64,000 nucleotides of DNA from Hinthialibacter sp964556895 (lineage in GTDB: Bacteria; Hinthialibacterota; Hinthialibacteria; Hinthialibacterales; Hinthialibacteraceae), in assembly GCA_964556895.1 (NCBI GenBank), contig CAZKYC010000007.1:1-64000 (forward strand). The letters run 5' to 3'. The translations under genes and the position numbers were made by a program. The notes beneath the pieces are model-generated. The model worked only from the letters and a program-made list of their open reading frames with translations. It ran no database searches and was not told the DNA's origin. Positions 24,739-32,572 of the stretch are shown in pieces. Numbering within the stretch: the first letter of the stretch is position 1; every line of letters begins with the position of its first letter.

Positions 24739-27156
24739 ATGAAACTTCCGTATTCCTGGTTAGCCGAATTGGTCGATGGGCTGCCCTCGCCCCAAGAGGT
24801 TGGCGACGAACTCACCCTTCGCGGTTTTGAAGTCGAAGAAATGGCCTCGCCCGGCGAGGCGATTCGTGACGTTGTCGTAGCCAAACTGATTGAGACAGAG
24901 CCACACCCCGACGCGGATAAATTAACACTGTGTAAAGTCGACGACGGCTCTGAAACCCACCATATCGTCTGCGGCGCCAGAAATATGAAGACGGGCGACT
25001 GTGTCGCCCTGGCCCGGGTGGGGACAGTTCTGCCAGGCGAGTTTAAGATTGAGAAACGCAAGATCCGCGGCCAAAAGTCGGCGGGCATGTTGTGTTCGAA
25101 ACGCGAACTCGAATTGGGCGACGACCATGAAGGCATATTGATTCTGCCTGGCGACGCCCCCATTGGCGAGCCGCTGGTTGATTATTTGAAACTCAATGAT
25201 GTTGTTTATGACTTCGGCGTCACCCCCAACCGCCCTGACGTGTTAAGCGCGGTGGGCATGGGGCGCGAAGCGGCGGCTGCGTTTGACAAGACGCTTACCA
25301 TGGCGGATATGTCGCCAATCAAAGCCGATGTTGATCTTGGCTATAAACCCAGTATCACTCTGCAGGCCGAAGACCTGTGCCCGCGTTATTCGGGCGTGGT
25401 GATGCGCGGCGTCAAAATCGGCCCATCGCCCGAGTGGCTCAAGTCGCGGCTGGAGGCCTGCGGGGTGCGCAGCATCAACACCGTGGTCGACGCGACCAAC
25501 CTGGTGTTGATGGAACTGGGCCAGCCCCTGCACGCCTTTGATCTCAAAAAACTCAAAGGCGAACAAATCATCGTTCGGCGCGCTCAGCCGGGCGAGACCA
25601 TCAAGACGCTAGACGAAGAAGAACGAACGCTCAGCGAAGACATGCTGGTGATTGCTGACGCCGAAGACCCGGTCGCGGTGGCTGGTGTGATGGGCGGATT
25701 TGACAGCGAAGTAACTGAAGGCTCGACCGATATTCTGATTGAGAGCGCCTACTTCCACCCGCCGTCAGTGCGCAGCGCCAGCAAGCAACTCGGCTTGTCT
25801 AGCGAAGCGTCATACCGCTTCGAACGCGGGGTCGATTTTGACATGGTGGTTCCCGCCGCCTGGCGCTGCGCCCACCTGATCGCCGAATTGGCGGGCGGGC
25901 AAGTCGCTGGCGAGATGACAGTCGCTGATTCGGATAACGAAGAACTGTTCAAGCCGCTTCGTGAGCGTACGCTCTCATTGCAGTTTTCGTATTGCGACAA
26001 ATTATTGGGCAAACAAATTGATCCAAACGAGATCGAGTCGATTTTCAATACCTTAAACCTGAAAACCGAAAGCCGCGACGCCCAACAGATTACGGTGCGC
26101 ATCCCGACCTACCGCAAAGACATCGAACGCCCGGCCGACCTGGTTGAAGAAGCGGCGCGCTGTCACGGGTTTAATGAATTCGCGCCCGCAGCGCTGCTCG
26201 CGCCTGTTCAATCGCCGGAACCGCAAGAGATTGACCGCCAACTGATCGCCAAGATCAAAGAATACCTCAACGGCGCGGGCTTAGACGAAGCGGTGACCTA
26301 CAGTTTCACCAATGAGTCGCTGCTGGAGCCGTTCCCGCCAGCCGACGTCAATCTTGAGAACGACGCTTGTACGATTCTCAACGCGATCAATTCCGCCGAG
26401 TGCACCATGCGCACCTCGATGGTTCCGTCGCTGTTGCAATCGGTGAAACGAAACGTGTCGCACGGCAACACCAATTTTGGTTTGTTTGAAATCGCCCGCA
26501 CCTACACCCCTCATGAAGACCATGTGCATGAAAAAAAGATGATCGCCGGGGCGATTGTGGGTTCGTTGACCGAAGATTGGCGCAACCACAAAACCGAATT
26601 TGACTTCTTTGATCTCAAAGGCCTGGTTGACGGCCTGTTGGGCGTAGCGAAGTTAACTCGCTATCGCCTGATCCCCGGGCCTAATTGCCTGCACCCGCAT
26701 CGCGGGGTTTGGGTGCAGGCGGGCAAAGAGCCGTTTGGCTACTTTGGCGAACTTCACCCCAGTTTGGCTGAGACAGACGATCTCACCGGGCGGGTGTGTG
26801 TGTTTGAGTTTGAACTCGGCCCGATGAGCAAGGCGTTTCGCAAGCCGTTGGCGCACTACAAGCCGTTTTCTATTTACCCCGCCGTCGAACGCGACTTGGC
26901 GTTTCTCTTGCCCGACGGGGTTACCGCCGAGGCGGTCGAAAAGGTGGTTCAAAAACAGGGCGGGGACCTCCTCGAAAGCGTCAAACTGTTCGACCACTAC
27001 CGCGGCAAGCAAGTCGCCGAAGGCTTCTCAAGCGTGGCGTTTCGCCTGACCTTCCGTTCGCCCAGCAAGACCTTGAAAGAAGACGTGGTCGACGCCGCCT
27101 GTAAGGCGGTGTTGGATGAACTACAGAAAAAACTGAACGTTCAATTACGTTCTTAG
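24739..27156 (+). CDS. pheT: Phenylalanyl-tRNA synthetase beta subunit
   Basis: 805 aa, full length. Order of domains: N-terminal MKLPYSWLAELVD, the tRNA-binding EMAP-like domain (about 40-155, with HPDADKLTLCKVD and GARNMKTGD), the B3/B4 editing region (CPRYSGVVMRGV, VDATNLVLMELGQPLHAFD), the B5 domain and the catalytic-like core. A C-terminal anticodon-binding fold (about 710-805) contains YPAVERDLAFLLPDGV and SVAFRLTFRS. It needs PheS for activity; pheS is not in the window, so the two genes are unlinked here. It is followed at 36 nt by a ZapB-like gene and zapA. Confidence 0.97.
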   Translation: MKLPYSWLAELVDGLPSPQEVGDELTLRGFEVEEMASPGEAIRDVVVAKLIETEPHPDADKLTLCKVDDGSETHHIVCGARNMKTGDCVALARVGTVLPGEFKIEKRKIRGQKSAGMLCSKRELELGDDHEGILILPGDAPIGEPLVDYLKLNDVVYDFGVTPNRPDVLSAVGMGREAAAAFDKTLTMADMSPIKADVDLGYKPSITLQAEDLCPRYSGVVMRGVKIGPSPEWLKSRLEACGVRSINTVVDATNLVLMELGQPLHAFDLKKLKGEQIIVRRAQPGETIKTLDEEERTLSEDMLVIADAEDPVAVAGVMGGFDSEVTEGSTDILIESAYFHPPSVRSASKQLGLSSEASYRFERGVDFDMVVPAAWRCAHLIAELAGGQVAGEMTVADSDNEELFKPLRERTLSLQFSYCDKLLGKQIDPNEIESIFNTLNLKTESRDAQQITVRIPTYRKDIERPADLVEEAARCHGFNEFAPAALLAPVQSPEPQEIDRQLIAKIKEYLNGAGLDEAVTYSFTNESLLEPFPPADVNLENDACTILNAINSAECTMRTSMVPSLLQSVKRNVSHGNTNFGLFEIARTYTPHEDHVHEKKMIAGAIVGSLTEDWRNHKTEFDFFDLKGLVDGLLGVAKLTRYRLIPGPNCLHPHRGVWVQAGKEPFGYFGELHPSLAETDDLTGRVCVFEFELGPMSKAFRKPLAHYKPFSIYPAVERDLAFLLPDGVTAEAVEKVVQKQGGDLLESVKLFDHYRGKQVAEGFSSVAFRLTFRSPSKTLKEDVVDAACKAVLDELQKKLNVQLRS

Positions 27157-27192
27157 CCTATAATGATTTTTGTGTAGGGTTGAGGAGAAACA

Positions 27193-27429
27193 ATGAGCAC
27201 AGATTCTTTAGTGGACGTACTCAAAGCGTTAGAGCAGCGGGTCGATAACTTGATTGGCCAATTAAACACAGTCAAAAAAGAGCGCGATGAACTAAAATCG
27301 AAACTCGACACGGCCCAGTCAGACAATGACGCGCTTAAACAACAAGTGTCGTCGGGCGATGTGGACAAAGAAGAGGTTCGCTCGCGCGTCCATTCGATCC
27401 TCAAAAAAATAGAAACTCTCGAAGGCTAA
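27193..27429 (+). CDS. Small coiled-coil protein, ZapB-like
   Basis: 78 aa, almost entirely helical with a heptad-like run (VDNLIGQLNTVKKERDELK and onward) and a C-terminal ILKKIETLEG. Short coiled-coil proteins of this kind, annotated as ZapB-like, often sit directly upstream of zapA near pheT, as here with a 23 nt gap. GAGGAG lies before the ATG. A role in Z-ring stabilisation is inferred from position and shape only. Confidence 0.65.
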   Translation: MSTDSLVDVLKALEQRVDNLIGQLNTVKKERDELKSKLDTAQSDNDALKQQVSSGDVDKEEVRSRVHSILKKIETLEG

Positions 27430-27452
27430 CCCAACGGCGAAGCGAGGCGGTC

Positions 27453-27737
27453 ATGGCCCGAAACACAGACATCATTCAACTCGAGATCATGGGGACCCAC
27501 TTACAACTGCGCGGCGGCGACAACCCCGACGCGGTCAAACAAGCGGGCGCCCTGGTCAAAGAGCGCGTGGATGAACTGGCCGCCCAGGCGCCGACCGCCC
27601 CGTCATTAAAAGTTGTGCTGCTGGTGGCGATCAACCTGGCGGATGAGCTGATGCAAAACGCCAGCAATGACAGCGAACTCAGCGAAGCGGTCAGCCGGGC
27701 CAACCGTATTCTCGACAAAGTGTCAAGTTCGTCATAA
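27453..27737 (+). CDS. zapA: Cell division protein ZapA
   Basis: 94 aa, the usual size. The N-terminal beta-hairpin region (IIQLEIMGTHLQLRGG) is followed by the ZapA helix LVKERVDELAAQAPTAPSL and the long dimerising helix VLLVAINLADELMQNASND. ZapA binds FtsZ and crosslinks filaments at the division septum. It follows the ZapB-like gene and pheT, a common arrangement. The next gene, a glycosyltransferase, starts 22 nt downstream and may be read through from this operon. Confidence 0.88.
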   Translation: MARNTDIIQLEIMGTHLQLRGGDNPDAVKQAGALVKERVDELAAQAPTAPSLKVVLLVAINLADELMQNASNDSELSEAVSRANRILDKVSSSS

Positions 27738-27759
27738 CCCGGGCGGTTGAGGACATTGG

Positions 27760-28896
27760 ATGCGCATCCTGGCGCTCAATTATGAATTTCCCCCCATTGG
27801 CGGCGGCGGCGGCTCGGCCCATCGAAACCTGATTCACGAGTGGGCAACGATGGACGATATCAATCTCACTCTGATCGCCCCATCGACAGAAACCCGAACC
27901 GAACAACTCAATCAGCGCGTTCGATTACAGCTTCATGCGTTCCCTAAGCGTGACCTGCGTTTCTGGCGGCGCGGCGAAATTATTCGTTATCTATGGCGCT
28001 TTCATCGAACCATCAAAGCCCACCTGGACCAACATTCGTATGATCTGGTGCATGCATTTTTTGGGTTCCCTACCGGGCTGTTGGCCTATCGCTTGAGCAA
28101 AGACATCCCGTATATCATTTCCGTACGCGGCTCTGACGTGCCAGGCTACAACCAGCGCTTTGGCTTGGATTATCTGTTTCTCACTCCGTTGTTAAAACAG
28201 ATTTACTCCAACGCCGCCGCTGTGGCGGCGAACAGCGAAGGGCTGAAAGAGTTGTATGAGAACGCCTTTCCTCAACTGAAGGCGCAGGTCATCCCGAACG
28301 GCGTTAGTATGGATACATTCAAACCGGTTGACCGCCCCGACAATGATGTGAAGACAATCGTGAGCGTGGGGCGCATGATCCCTCGTAAGGGATTTGATAT
28401 GCTGTTGCAATCTTGCTCGCAATTACATGAGCAAGGGATTGCGTATCGGTGCCACCTGATCGGCGATGGGCCCGAAGAAGATAACCTGAAAGATTTGGCG
28501 GACGAACTGGGCGTTCGTGAATCGGTGACGTTTCACGGCGGCATGACGCGCGATCAGATCGCGGCGTTTCTGCCGCAATGCGATGTGTTTGTCTTGCCGT
28601 CTTACGCCGAGGGCATGGCCAACGCCGCGCTGGAAGCGATGGCCTGTGGGCTGCCGCTGCTCCTGACCGATGTGGGCGGCAGCCGCGAACTCATCGACGG
28701 CAACGGCGCCATTGTCGAGCCAGGAAACGCGGAGGCTGTCACAAACCACTTGAGCCAATGGCTGAACGGGCCGAACCTGTTAATCGAGATGGGGCGCCGC
28801 TCACGCGAACGGGCCCATCAGTTTTCATGGGCCCACGCGGCCCAACACTATTGCGCTCTCTATGAGCAAGTGATTGAAGCAACGACACAACTATGA
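27760..28896 (+). CDS. GT4-family glycosyltransferase
   Basis: 378 aa GT-B glycosyltransferase. The N-terminal domain starts with MRILALNYEFPPIGGGGG, the acceptor-side glycine loop. The C-terminal domain shows VSVGRMIPRKGFDMLLQS, HLIGDGPEEDNL and the family 4 E-x7-E motif in SYAEGMANAALEAMACGLP (nucleotide-sugar binding). It is cytoplasmic and retaining by family. It overlaps the next methyltransferase by 4 nt, and a GT39-like membrane enzyme follows, so the three genes likely build or modify one glycan. The specific sugar cannot be inferred. Confidence 0.9.
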   Translation: MRILALNYEFPPIGGGGGSAHRNLIHEWATMDDINLTLIAPSTETRTEQLNQRVRLQLHAFPKRDLRFWRRGEIIRYLWRFHRTIKAHLDQHSYDLVHAFFGFPTGLLAYRLSKDIPYIISVRGSDVPGYNQRFGLDYLFLTPLLKQIYSNAAAVAANSEGLKELYENAFPQLKAQVIPNGVSMDTFKPVDRPDNDVKTIVSVGRMIPRKGFDMLLQSCSQLHEQGIAYRCHLIGDGPEEDNLKDLADELGVRESVTFHGGMTRDQIAAFLPQCDVFVLPSYAEGMANAALEAMACGLPLLLTDVGGSRELIDGNGAIVEPGNAEAVTNHLSQWLNGPNLLIEMGRRSRERAHQFSWAHAAQHYCALYEQVIEATTQL

Positions 28897-29618
28897 GTTT
28901 GTATGACCAGGTCAAACACCGCGACCGCGAAATCGCCCGCGAACACGCTGGGCGCGACGCCTATTTTTCGCTCTCGCCCACGCGAGTGAGCCTGACGCGA
29001 GTGCTGCTGCACGCCGCGCGGGGAGCGCTCAAAGGCCGCGTACTCGACGCCGGGGCGGGCATGACCGCCTACGCGCCGAAATTGAAGAACAGTGTTGATG
29101 AATACATCGCGGTCGACATTCAACATGACCCGCGGCTTGACGCGGTCGGGTCGGTAATGCAACTGCCCATTCAAGACCAAACATTCGACGGCGTGTTTTG
29201 TTCTCAAGTGTTAGAACACGTTGACGACCCACAAGCGGCGCTCAATGAGTTTTACCGCAGCCTCAAGCCCGGCGGCGCGGTTGTGTTGAGCGTCCCTCAT
29301 CTGGCGTATTTACACAACGAGCCGCATGACTACTTTCGCTATACCAAACACGGGCTGCGGGTTTTGTTAGAACGCGCCGGGTTCGTCGACATTGAGATAC
29401 AACCCGCGGGCGGGTTGCTTTCATTTTTGGGGCATATCCCCTCGGTGATCGCCAAGTCGCTGGCAAAGCCCATCCCCGGGTTGAACTGGATGGTCTGCGC
29501 CTTCAACGCCTGGTATTCACACACCGTCGCGTCTGTTGACGCCTACATCGAAACGCGCAAGATATTCGCATTGAATTATGTCGCGGTTGCCCGCAAGCCG
29601 GGGGCGCCGCATGAGTGA
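28893..29618 (+). CDS. Class I SAM-dependent methyltransferase
   Basis: 241 aa. The SAM-binding core is clear: motif I VLDAGAGMTAY (around 52), AVDIQHDP, a DGVFCSQVLEHVDDP motif and FYRSLKPGGAVVLSVPH. The C-terminal extension contains a hydrophobic helix-like part (GLLSFLGHIPSVIAKSL), suggesting membrane-associated or lipid-linked substrates. It overlaps the upstream GT4 by 4 nt and the downstream GT39-like gene by 8 nt, so it very probably acts in the same glycan pathway, perhaps methylating a sugar. Confidence 0.88.
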   Translation: MSLYDQVKHRDREIAREHAGRDAYFSLSPTRVSLTRVLLHAARGALKGRVLDAGAGMTAYAPKLKNSVDEYIAVDIQHDPRLDAVGSVMQLPIQDQTFDGVFCSQVLEHVDDPQAALNEFYRSLKPGGAVVLSVPHLAYLHNEPHDYFRYTKHGLRVLLERAGFVDIEIQPAGGLLSFLGHIPSVIAKSLAKPIPGLNWMVCAFNAWYSHTVASVDAYIETRKIFALNYVAVARKPGAPHE

Positions 29619-31200
29619 CGCGCTAGCGAAAAATTCGACTGATCTCAAACTCGCCGCGCTGATCGCCATAGCGGCGTGGGCGGTGTTGATTCCACAATTG
29701 GGCGCGCCCGGCGTCACCTGGGACGAGGCCCACCCCAACATTCCCGCCGCGCAAAAGCAGGGCGAGTGGATTCGCGGCCTATTCACGCTCGACGCGCCGT
29801 TCTCAAAAGAGACCATTGACGCATATTGGGCGACAACCTCTGACCACCCCTCGCTGCCGCGAACGATTGCGGCGGTCTCGCGCTTGACGTTCTCAGGCTG
29901 GGTCGATGAGCGGGTCGCGTTGCGCATCCCCTCGGCGTTGATCGGCGGGTTGCTCGCGGCGTCGGTCTTTCTGTTTTTGCGGCCCATGCTGTCGCGCCCG
30001 GCGGCGCTGGCGGGGGCGTTGTCGCTGCTGTTTATGCCGCGCGTGTTTGGCCACTTGCATTTATTCAGCCTCGACGTCCCCATCATGGCGTGGTGGTTTT
30101 GGGCGGGCGCGGTTGGTTATAACGTGATCGAACGCCGTTGGCCGCCATGGTTGTTTGGGCTGGCGTATGCGGTTGCGTTTACGACAAAACTCCATTCGGT
30201 GTTTCTGCCGGTCCCGTTGCTCGCCTGGGCGGTGATTCATATCGCCAATAATCCAGACAACCGCCGCGAACGGGTCGTACGGCTGGTTCAGGCCATCGGC
30301 TGGGCGGCGGCATTGACGCCAATCATATATATTGGCCTTCAGCCCTGGTTGTGGCATGACACCCTGCCGCGCATTATTGAACGGTTTATTGATTACGCCG
30401 ACAAATCGAGCGCGCGCCCCATTCGATTGTTTTATTTAGGAACGCTCTACCAGGGCGACACCCCCTGGCATTACCCCATCGTCATGCTCTTGTTGACCAT
30501 CCCGGCGAGTGTTCTCGTCTTGTTGTTCGCTGGACTGTTGTCATGGACGCGGCGGGACGGGCGCTTCGCCTGGTGCGACCCGGGCGGTCTGCGCGTGTTT
30601 TTGCTGCTGCATTTTCTCACGCCGCTGTCGCTGGTGATCTTGCCGCTGGCCCAGGCGTATGACGGCTGCCGCTTGTTTTTGCCCTGCTTTTCGTTCGCGG
30701 CGTGTATCGCGGCGTGGGGCGCGCAACGGCTGTTCGATTGGACGCAGCACCTGCCCCAGGCGGGAATACAGGGCGTGTTCTGGGTATTGCTCGCCGGGCC
30801 GTTTGTGGTGACCGCGTCTCAGATTCATCCTCACTATCTCGCCTACTACAACTCGCTGGCGGGTGGAGTGAGCGGGGCGCAACAGCTGGGCATGGAGAGC
30901 GCCTATTGGTGTGACGCGCTGACTCGTGAAATGCTCAATGAGATCAATGAGACGGCGCCGCCGGGCGCGACCATGCGGCCGTTGGCGATGCCGTTTGAAG
31001 TGATTGATGATTACAAACAACGCGGTTGGCTGCGTGAGGACATCAACCACACCGCCGAGCCGCCCTATGACTATCACTTGCTTCAGTCGCGCCAGGGCAT
31101 GTTTACCCAAGCTGAATGGACGCTCTACCTGCGCCGCAACCCCCTCGCCGTGGTCGAAGTCGACGGCGTCAGGCTCTACGCGCTCTATGGGAAGTTGTGA
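29611..31200 (+). CDS. GT39/ArnT-like membrane glycosyltransferase
   Basis: 529 aa polytopic protein with roughly ten hydrophobic segments. The first extracytoplasmic loop has VTWDEAHPNIPA, containing the Asp-Glu pair expected in GT-C/PMT-type enzymes. Further loops have RLTFSGWVDERVALRIPSAL and SLDVPIMAWWFW. The C-terminal part has HYLAYYNSLAGG, a pattern common in this family. The donor is expected to be a polyprenyl-phosphate sugar. An in-frame ATG at 29578 is less likely than the one at 29611, which gives an 8 nt coupled overlap and a short cytoplasmic tail. Confidence 0.8.
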   Translation: MSDALAKNSTDLKLAALIAIAAWAVLIPQLGAPGVTWDEAHPNIPAAQKQGEWIRGLFTLDAPFSKETIDAYWATTSDHPSLPRTIAAVSRLTFSGWVDERVALRIPSALIGGLLAASVFLFLRPMLSRPAALAGALSLLFMPRVFGHLHLFSLDVPIMAWWFWAGAVGYNVIERRWPPWLFGLAYAVAFTTKLHSVFLPVPLLAWAVIHIANNPDNRRERVVRLVQAIGWAAALTPIIYIGLQPWLWHDTLPRIIERFIDYADKSSARPIRLFYLGTLYQGDTPWHYPIVMLLLTIPASVLVLLFAGLLSWTRRDGRFAWCDPGGLRVFLLLHFLTPLSLVILPLAQAYDGCRLFLPCFSFAACIAAWGAQRLFDWTQHLPQAGIQGVFWVLLAGPFVVTASQIHPHYLAYYNSLAGGVSGAQQLGMESAYWCDALTREMLNEINETAPPGATMRPLAMPFEVIDDYKQRGWLREDINHTAEPPYDYHLLQSRQGMFTQAEWTLYLRRNPLAVVEVDGVRLYALYGKL

Positions 31201-31214
31201 ATTCGATATTCGAT

Positions 31215-31265
31215 GTAGGGGCGCAGCGCGCTGCGCCCGAATGCTTGGCGGGAGCCTCGCCCTCC
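31215..31265. repeat. Palindromic intergenic repeat (types B and C)
   Basis: Bases 31215-31238 form a near-perfect palindrome around GCGCAGCGCGCTGCGC; a relative lies inverted at 56073-56100. Bases 31242-31265 (TTGGCGGGAGCCTCGCCCTCC-type) match 62372-62396 with a few changes. Both occur between genes only. Confidence 0.7.
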
Positions 31266-31365
31266 AATTTTTCTCGTTGGTTGGGTTCTTAGCCCAAGAG
31301 TGTATTGCCCTCATCCTCTGCATTCTCCCAGAGAGAGAAGGGACTAGATGATCGCTAATTCAGGG

Positions 31366-31396
31366 GTAGGGTGGGCTCGCGAAGCAGCCCACCGCG
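31366..31396. repeat. Palindromic intergenic repeat (type E, copy 1)
   Basis: GTAGG followed by stem GTGGGCT (31371-31377), loop, and AGCCCAC (31386-31392). It is related in sequence, in opposite orientation, to 31530-31561. The 502 bp gap 31201-31702 holds no gene I can support; it contains these repeats and the sucD terminator. Confidence 0.65.
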
Positions 31397-31529
31397 AAAT
31401 AAGATAACATGGTTTGGTGGGATAAATTGCTTTGCAAATTGAGCCCGCGCTACCGCTGATTGAGAAACCATGTCCTGTAAGGTGATGAATGAAACGAATC
31501 CTACCATCGGTAAATCAAAACATTTCATT

Positions 31530-31561
31530 GGTGGGATACGCTTTGCTCATCGCCACCCTAC
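31530..31561. repeat. Palindromic intergenic repeat (type E, copy 2, inverted)
   Basis: GGTGGGAT...CCACCCTAC. Its reverse complement begins GTAGGGTGG like copy 1 at 31366, and the centre contains the GCTTTGC-type bend. It is a widespread style of dispersed bacterial repeat with no coding capacity. Confidence 0.6.
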
Positions 31562-31646
31562 TTGAAACGTTGTTCATGCAACCTTGCGAACCGCTTTCAA
31601 CTCTGAGATTTTCTACAAAAAAAGAAATTTGCTGTAACACGCCAAC

Positions 31647-31680
31647 AAAAAACACGCCCCGGTAGTATTCGGGGCGTGTT
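31647..31680 (-). terminator. Rho-independent terminator of sucD
   Basis: An 11 bp perfect stem (AACACGCCCCG at 31651-31661 with its complement at 31670-31680), an 8 nt loop and, on the minus strand, a run of T. It lies 22 nt past the sucD stop codon. Confidence 0.92.
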
Positions 31681-31702
31681 GATGGGTCGTATAAAGCGCG
31701 AC

Positions 31703-32572
31703 TTACCCCAGCACGGCTTGGATGCGCTCGCCAATCTCAGCCGGGCTTTCACACACCGAGACGCCCGACTCGCGCAGCACGCGTTCTTTCTCGTCCGCCG
31801 TGCCCTTGCCGCCCGCGATGATGGCGCCCGCGTGGCCCATGCGGCGGCCTGGAGGCGCGGTCTTGCCCGCGATAAATGACACCACCGGTTTTATCATGTT
31901 GGTTTTGATAAACGCGGCCGCTTCTTCTTCGGCGCTGCCGCCGATCTCGCCGATCATCACCACTGCTTTGGTTTCGTCGTCATCATTAAACGCGGCGAGC
32001 GCGTCGATGAAGGTGGTGCCGATCACGGGGTCGCCGCCGATGCCGATACAGGTTGATTGCCCCAGTTTGATATCCGTAATTTGTTGGACGGCTTCATAGG
32101 TCAGGGTGCCGCTGCGCGACACTACCCCGACGCAGCCTTCCATGTGAATCGAGCCGGGCATGATGCCGATCTTGCATTTGCCCGGAGAAATTACCCCCGG
32201 GCAATTCGGGCCAACCAGGCGAACGCCTTTAGACGTCACAAACTGTTTGGCTTTGAGCATGTCGAGTGTGGGGATGCCTTCAGTGATGCAGATGATTAAC
32301 TCGACGCCCGCGTCGGCGGCTTCCATCACGGCGTCTGCTGCAAATGGAGGCGGGACAAAAATCACCGTCGCGTTGGCCCCGGTCTTCTCGACCGATTCGG
32401 CCACCGTGTTAAACACGGGCGCGCCCAGGTGTTCGCTGCCGCCCTTGCCTGGGGTCACGCCGCCGACCACGTTGGTACCGTAGGCGATACATTGTTCAGC
32501 GTGAAATGAGCCTTCTTTTCCCGTGATGCCCTGAACAATCAACCGGGTCGACTTATCCGCAAATATAGCCAT
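31703..32572 (-). CDS. sucD: Succinate-CoA ligase, ADP/GDP-forming, alpha subunit
   Basis: 289 aa, exactly the usual length. It has the CoA-binding Rossmann part (LIVQGITGKEGSFHAEQCIA, GGVTPGKGG), the GPNCPGVISPGKCKIGIMP segment, VSRSGTLTYEAVQQ and the phosphohistidine in GRRMGHAGAII (near residue 248). It interconverts succinyl-CoA and succinate in the TCA cycle with SucC. The ATG at 32572 is preceded by AGGAG at 7 nt. sucC is not adjacent: upstream is a CgeB-like gene overlapping by 20 nt. The TCA enzyme aconitase lies at the right edge of the window. Confidence 0.97.
   Translation of the reverse strand: MAIFADKSTRLIVQGITGKEGSFHAEQCIAYGTNVVGGVTPGKGGSEHLGAPVFNTVAESVEKTGANATVIFVPPPFAADAVMEAADAGVELIICITEGIPTLDMLKAKQFVTSKGVRLVGPNCPGVISPGKCKIGIMPGSIHMEGCVGVVSRSGTLTYEAVQQITDIKLGQSTCIGIGGDPVIGTTFIDALAAFNDDDETKAVVMIGEIGGSAEEEAAAFIKTNMIKPVVSFIAGKTAPPGRRMGHAGAIIAGGKGTADEKERVLRESGVSVCESPAEIGERIQAVLG

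Noticed and set aside
31201..31702. A possible tRNA or riboswitch in the sucD downstream gap
   Set aside because: Hairpins are present but no cloverleaf, anticodon arm or known riboswitch core can be built; they are explained by repeats and a terminator.
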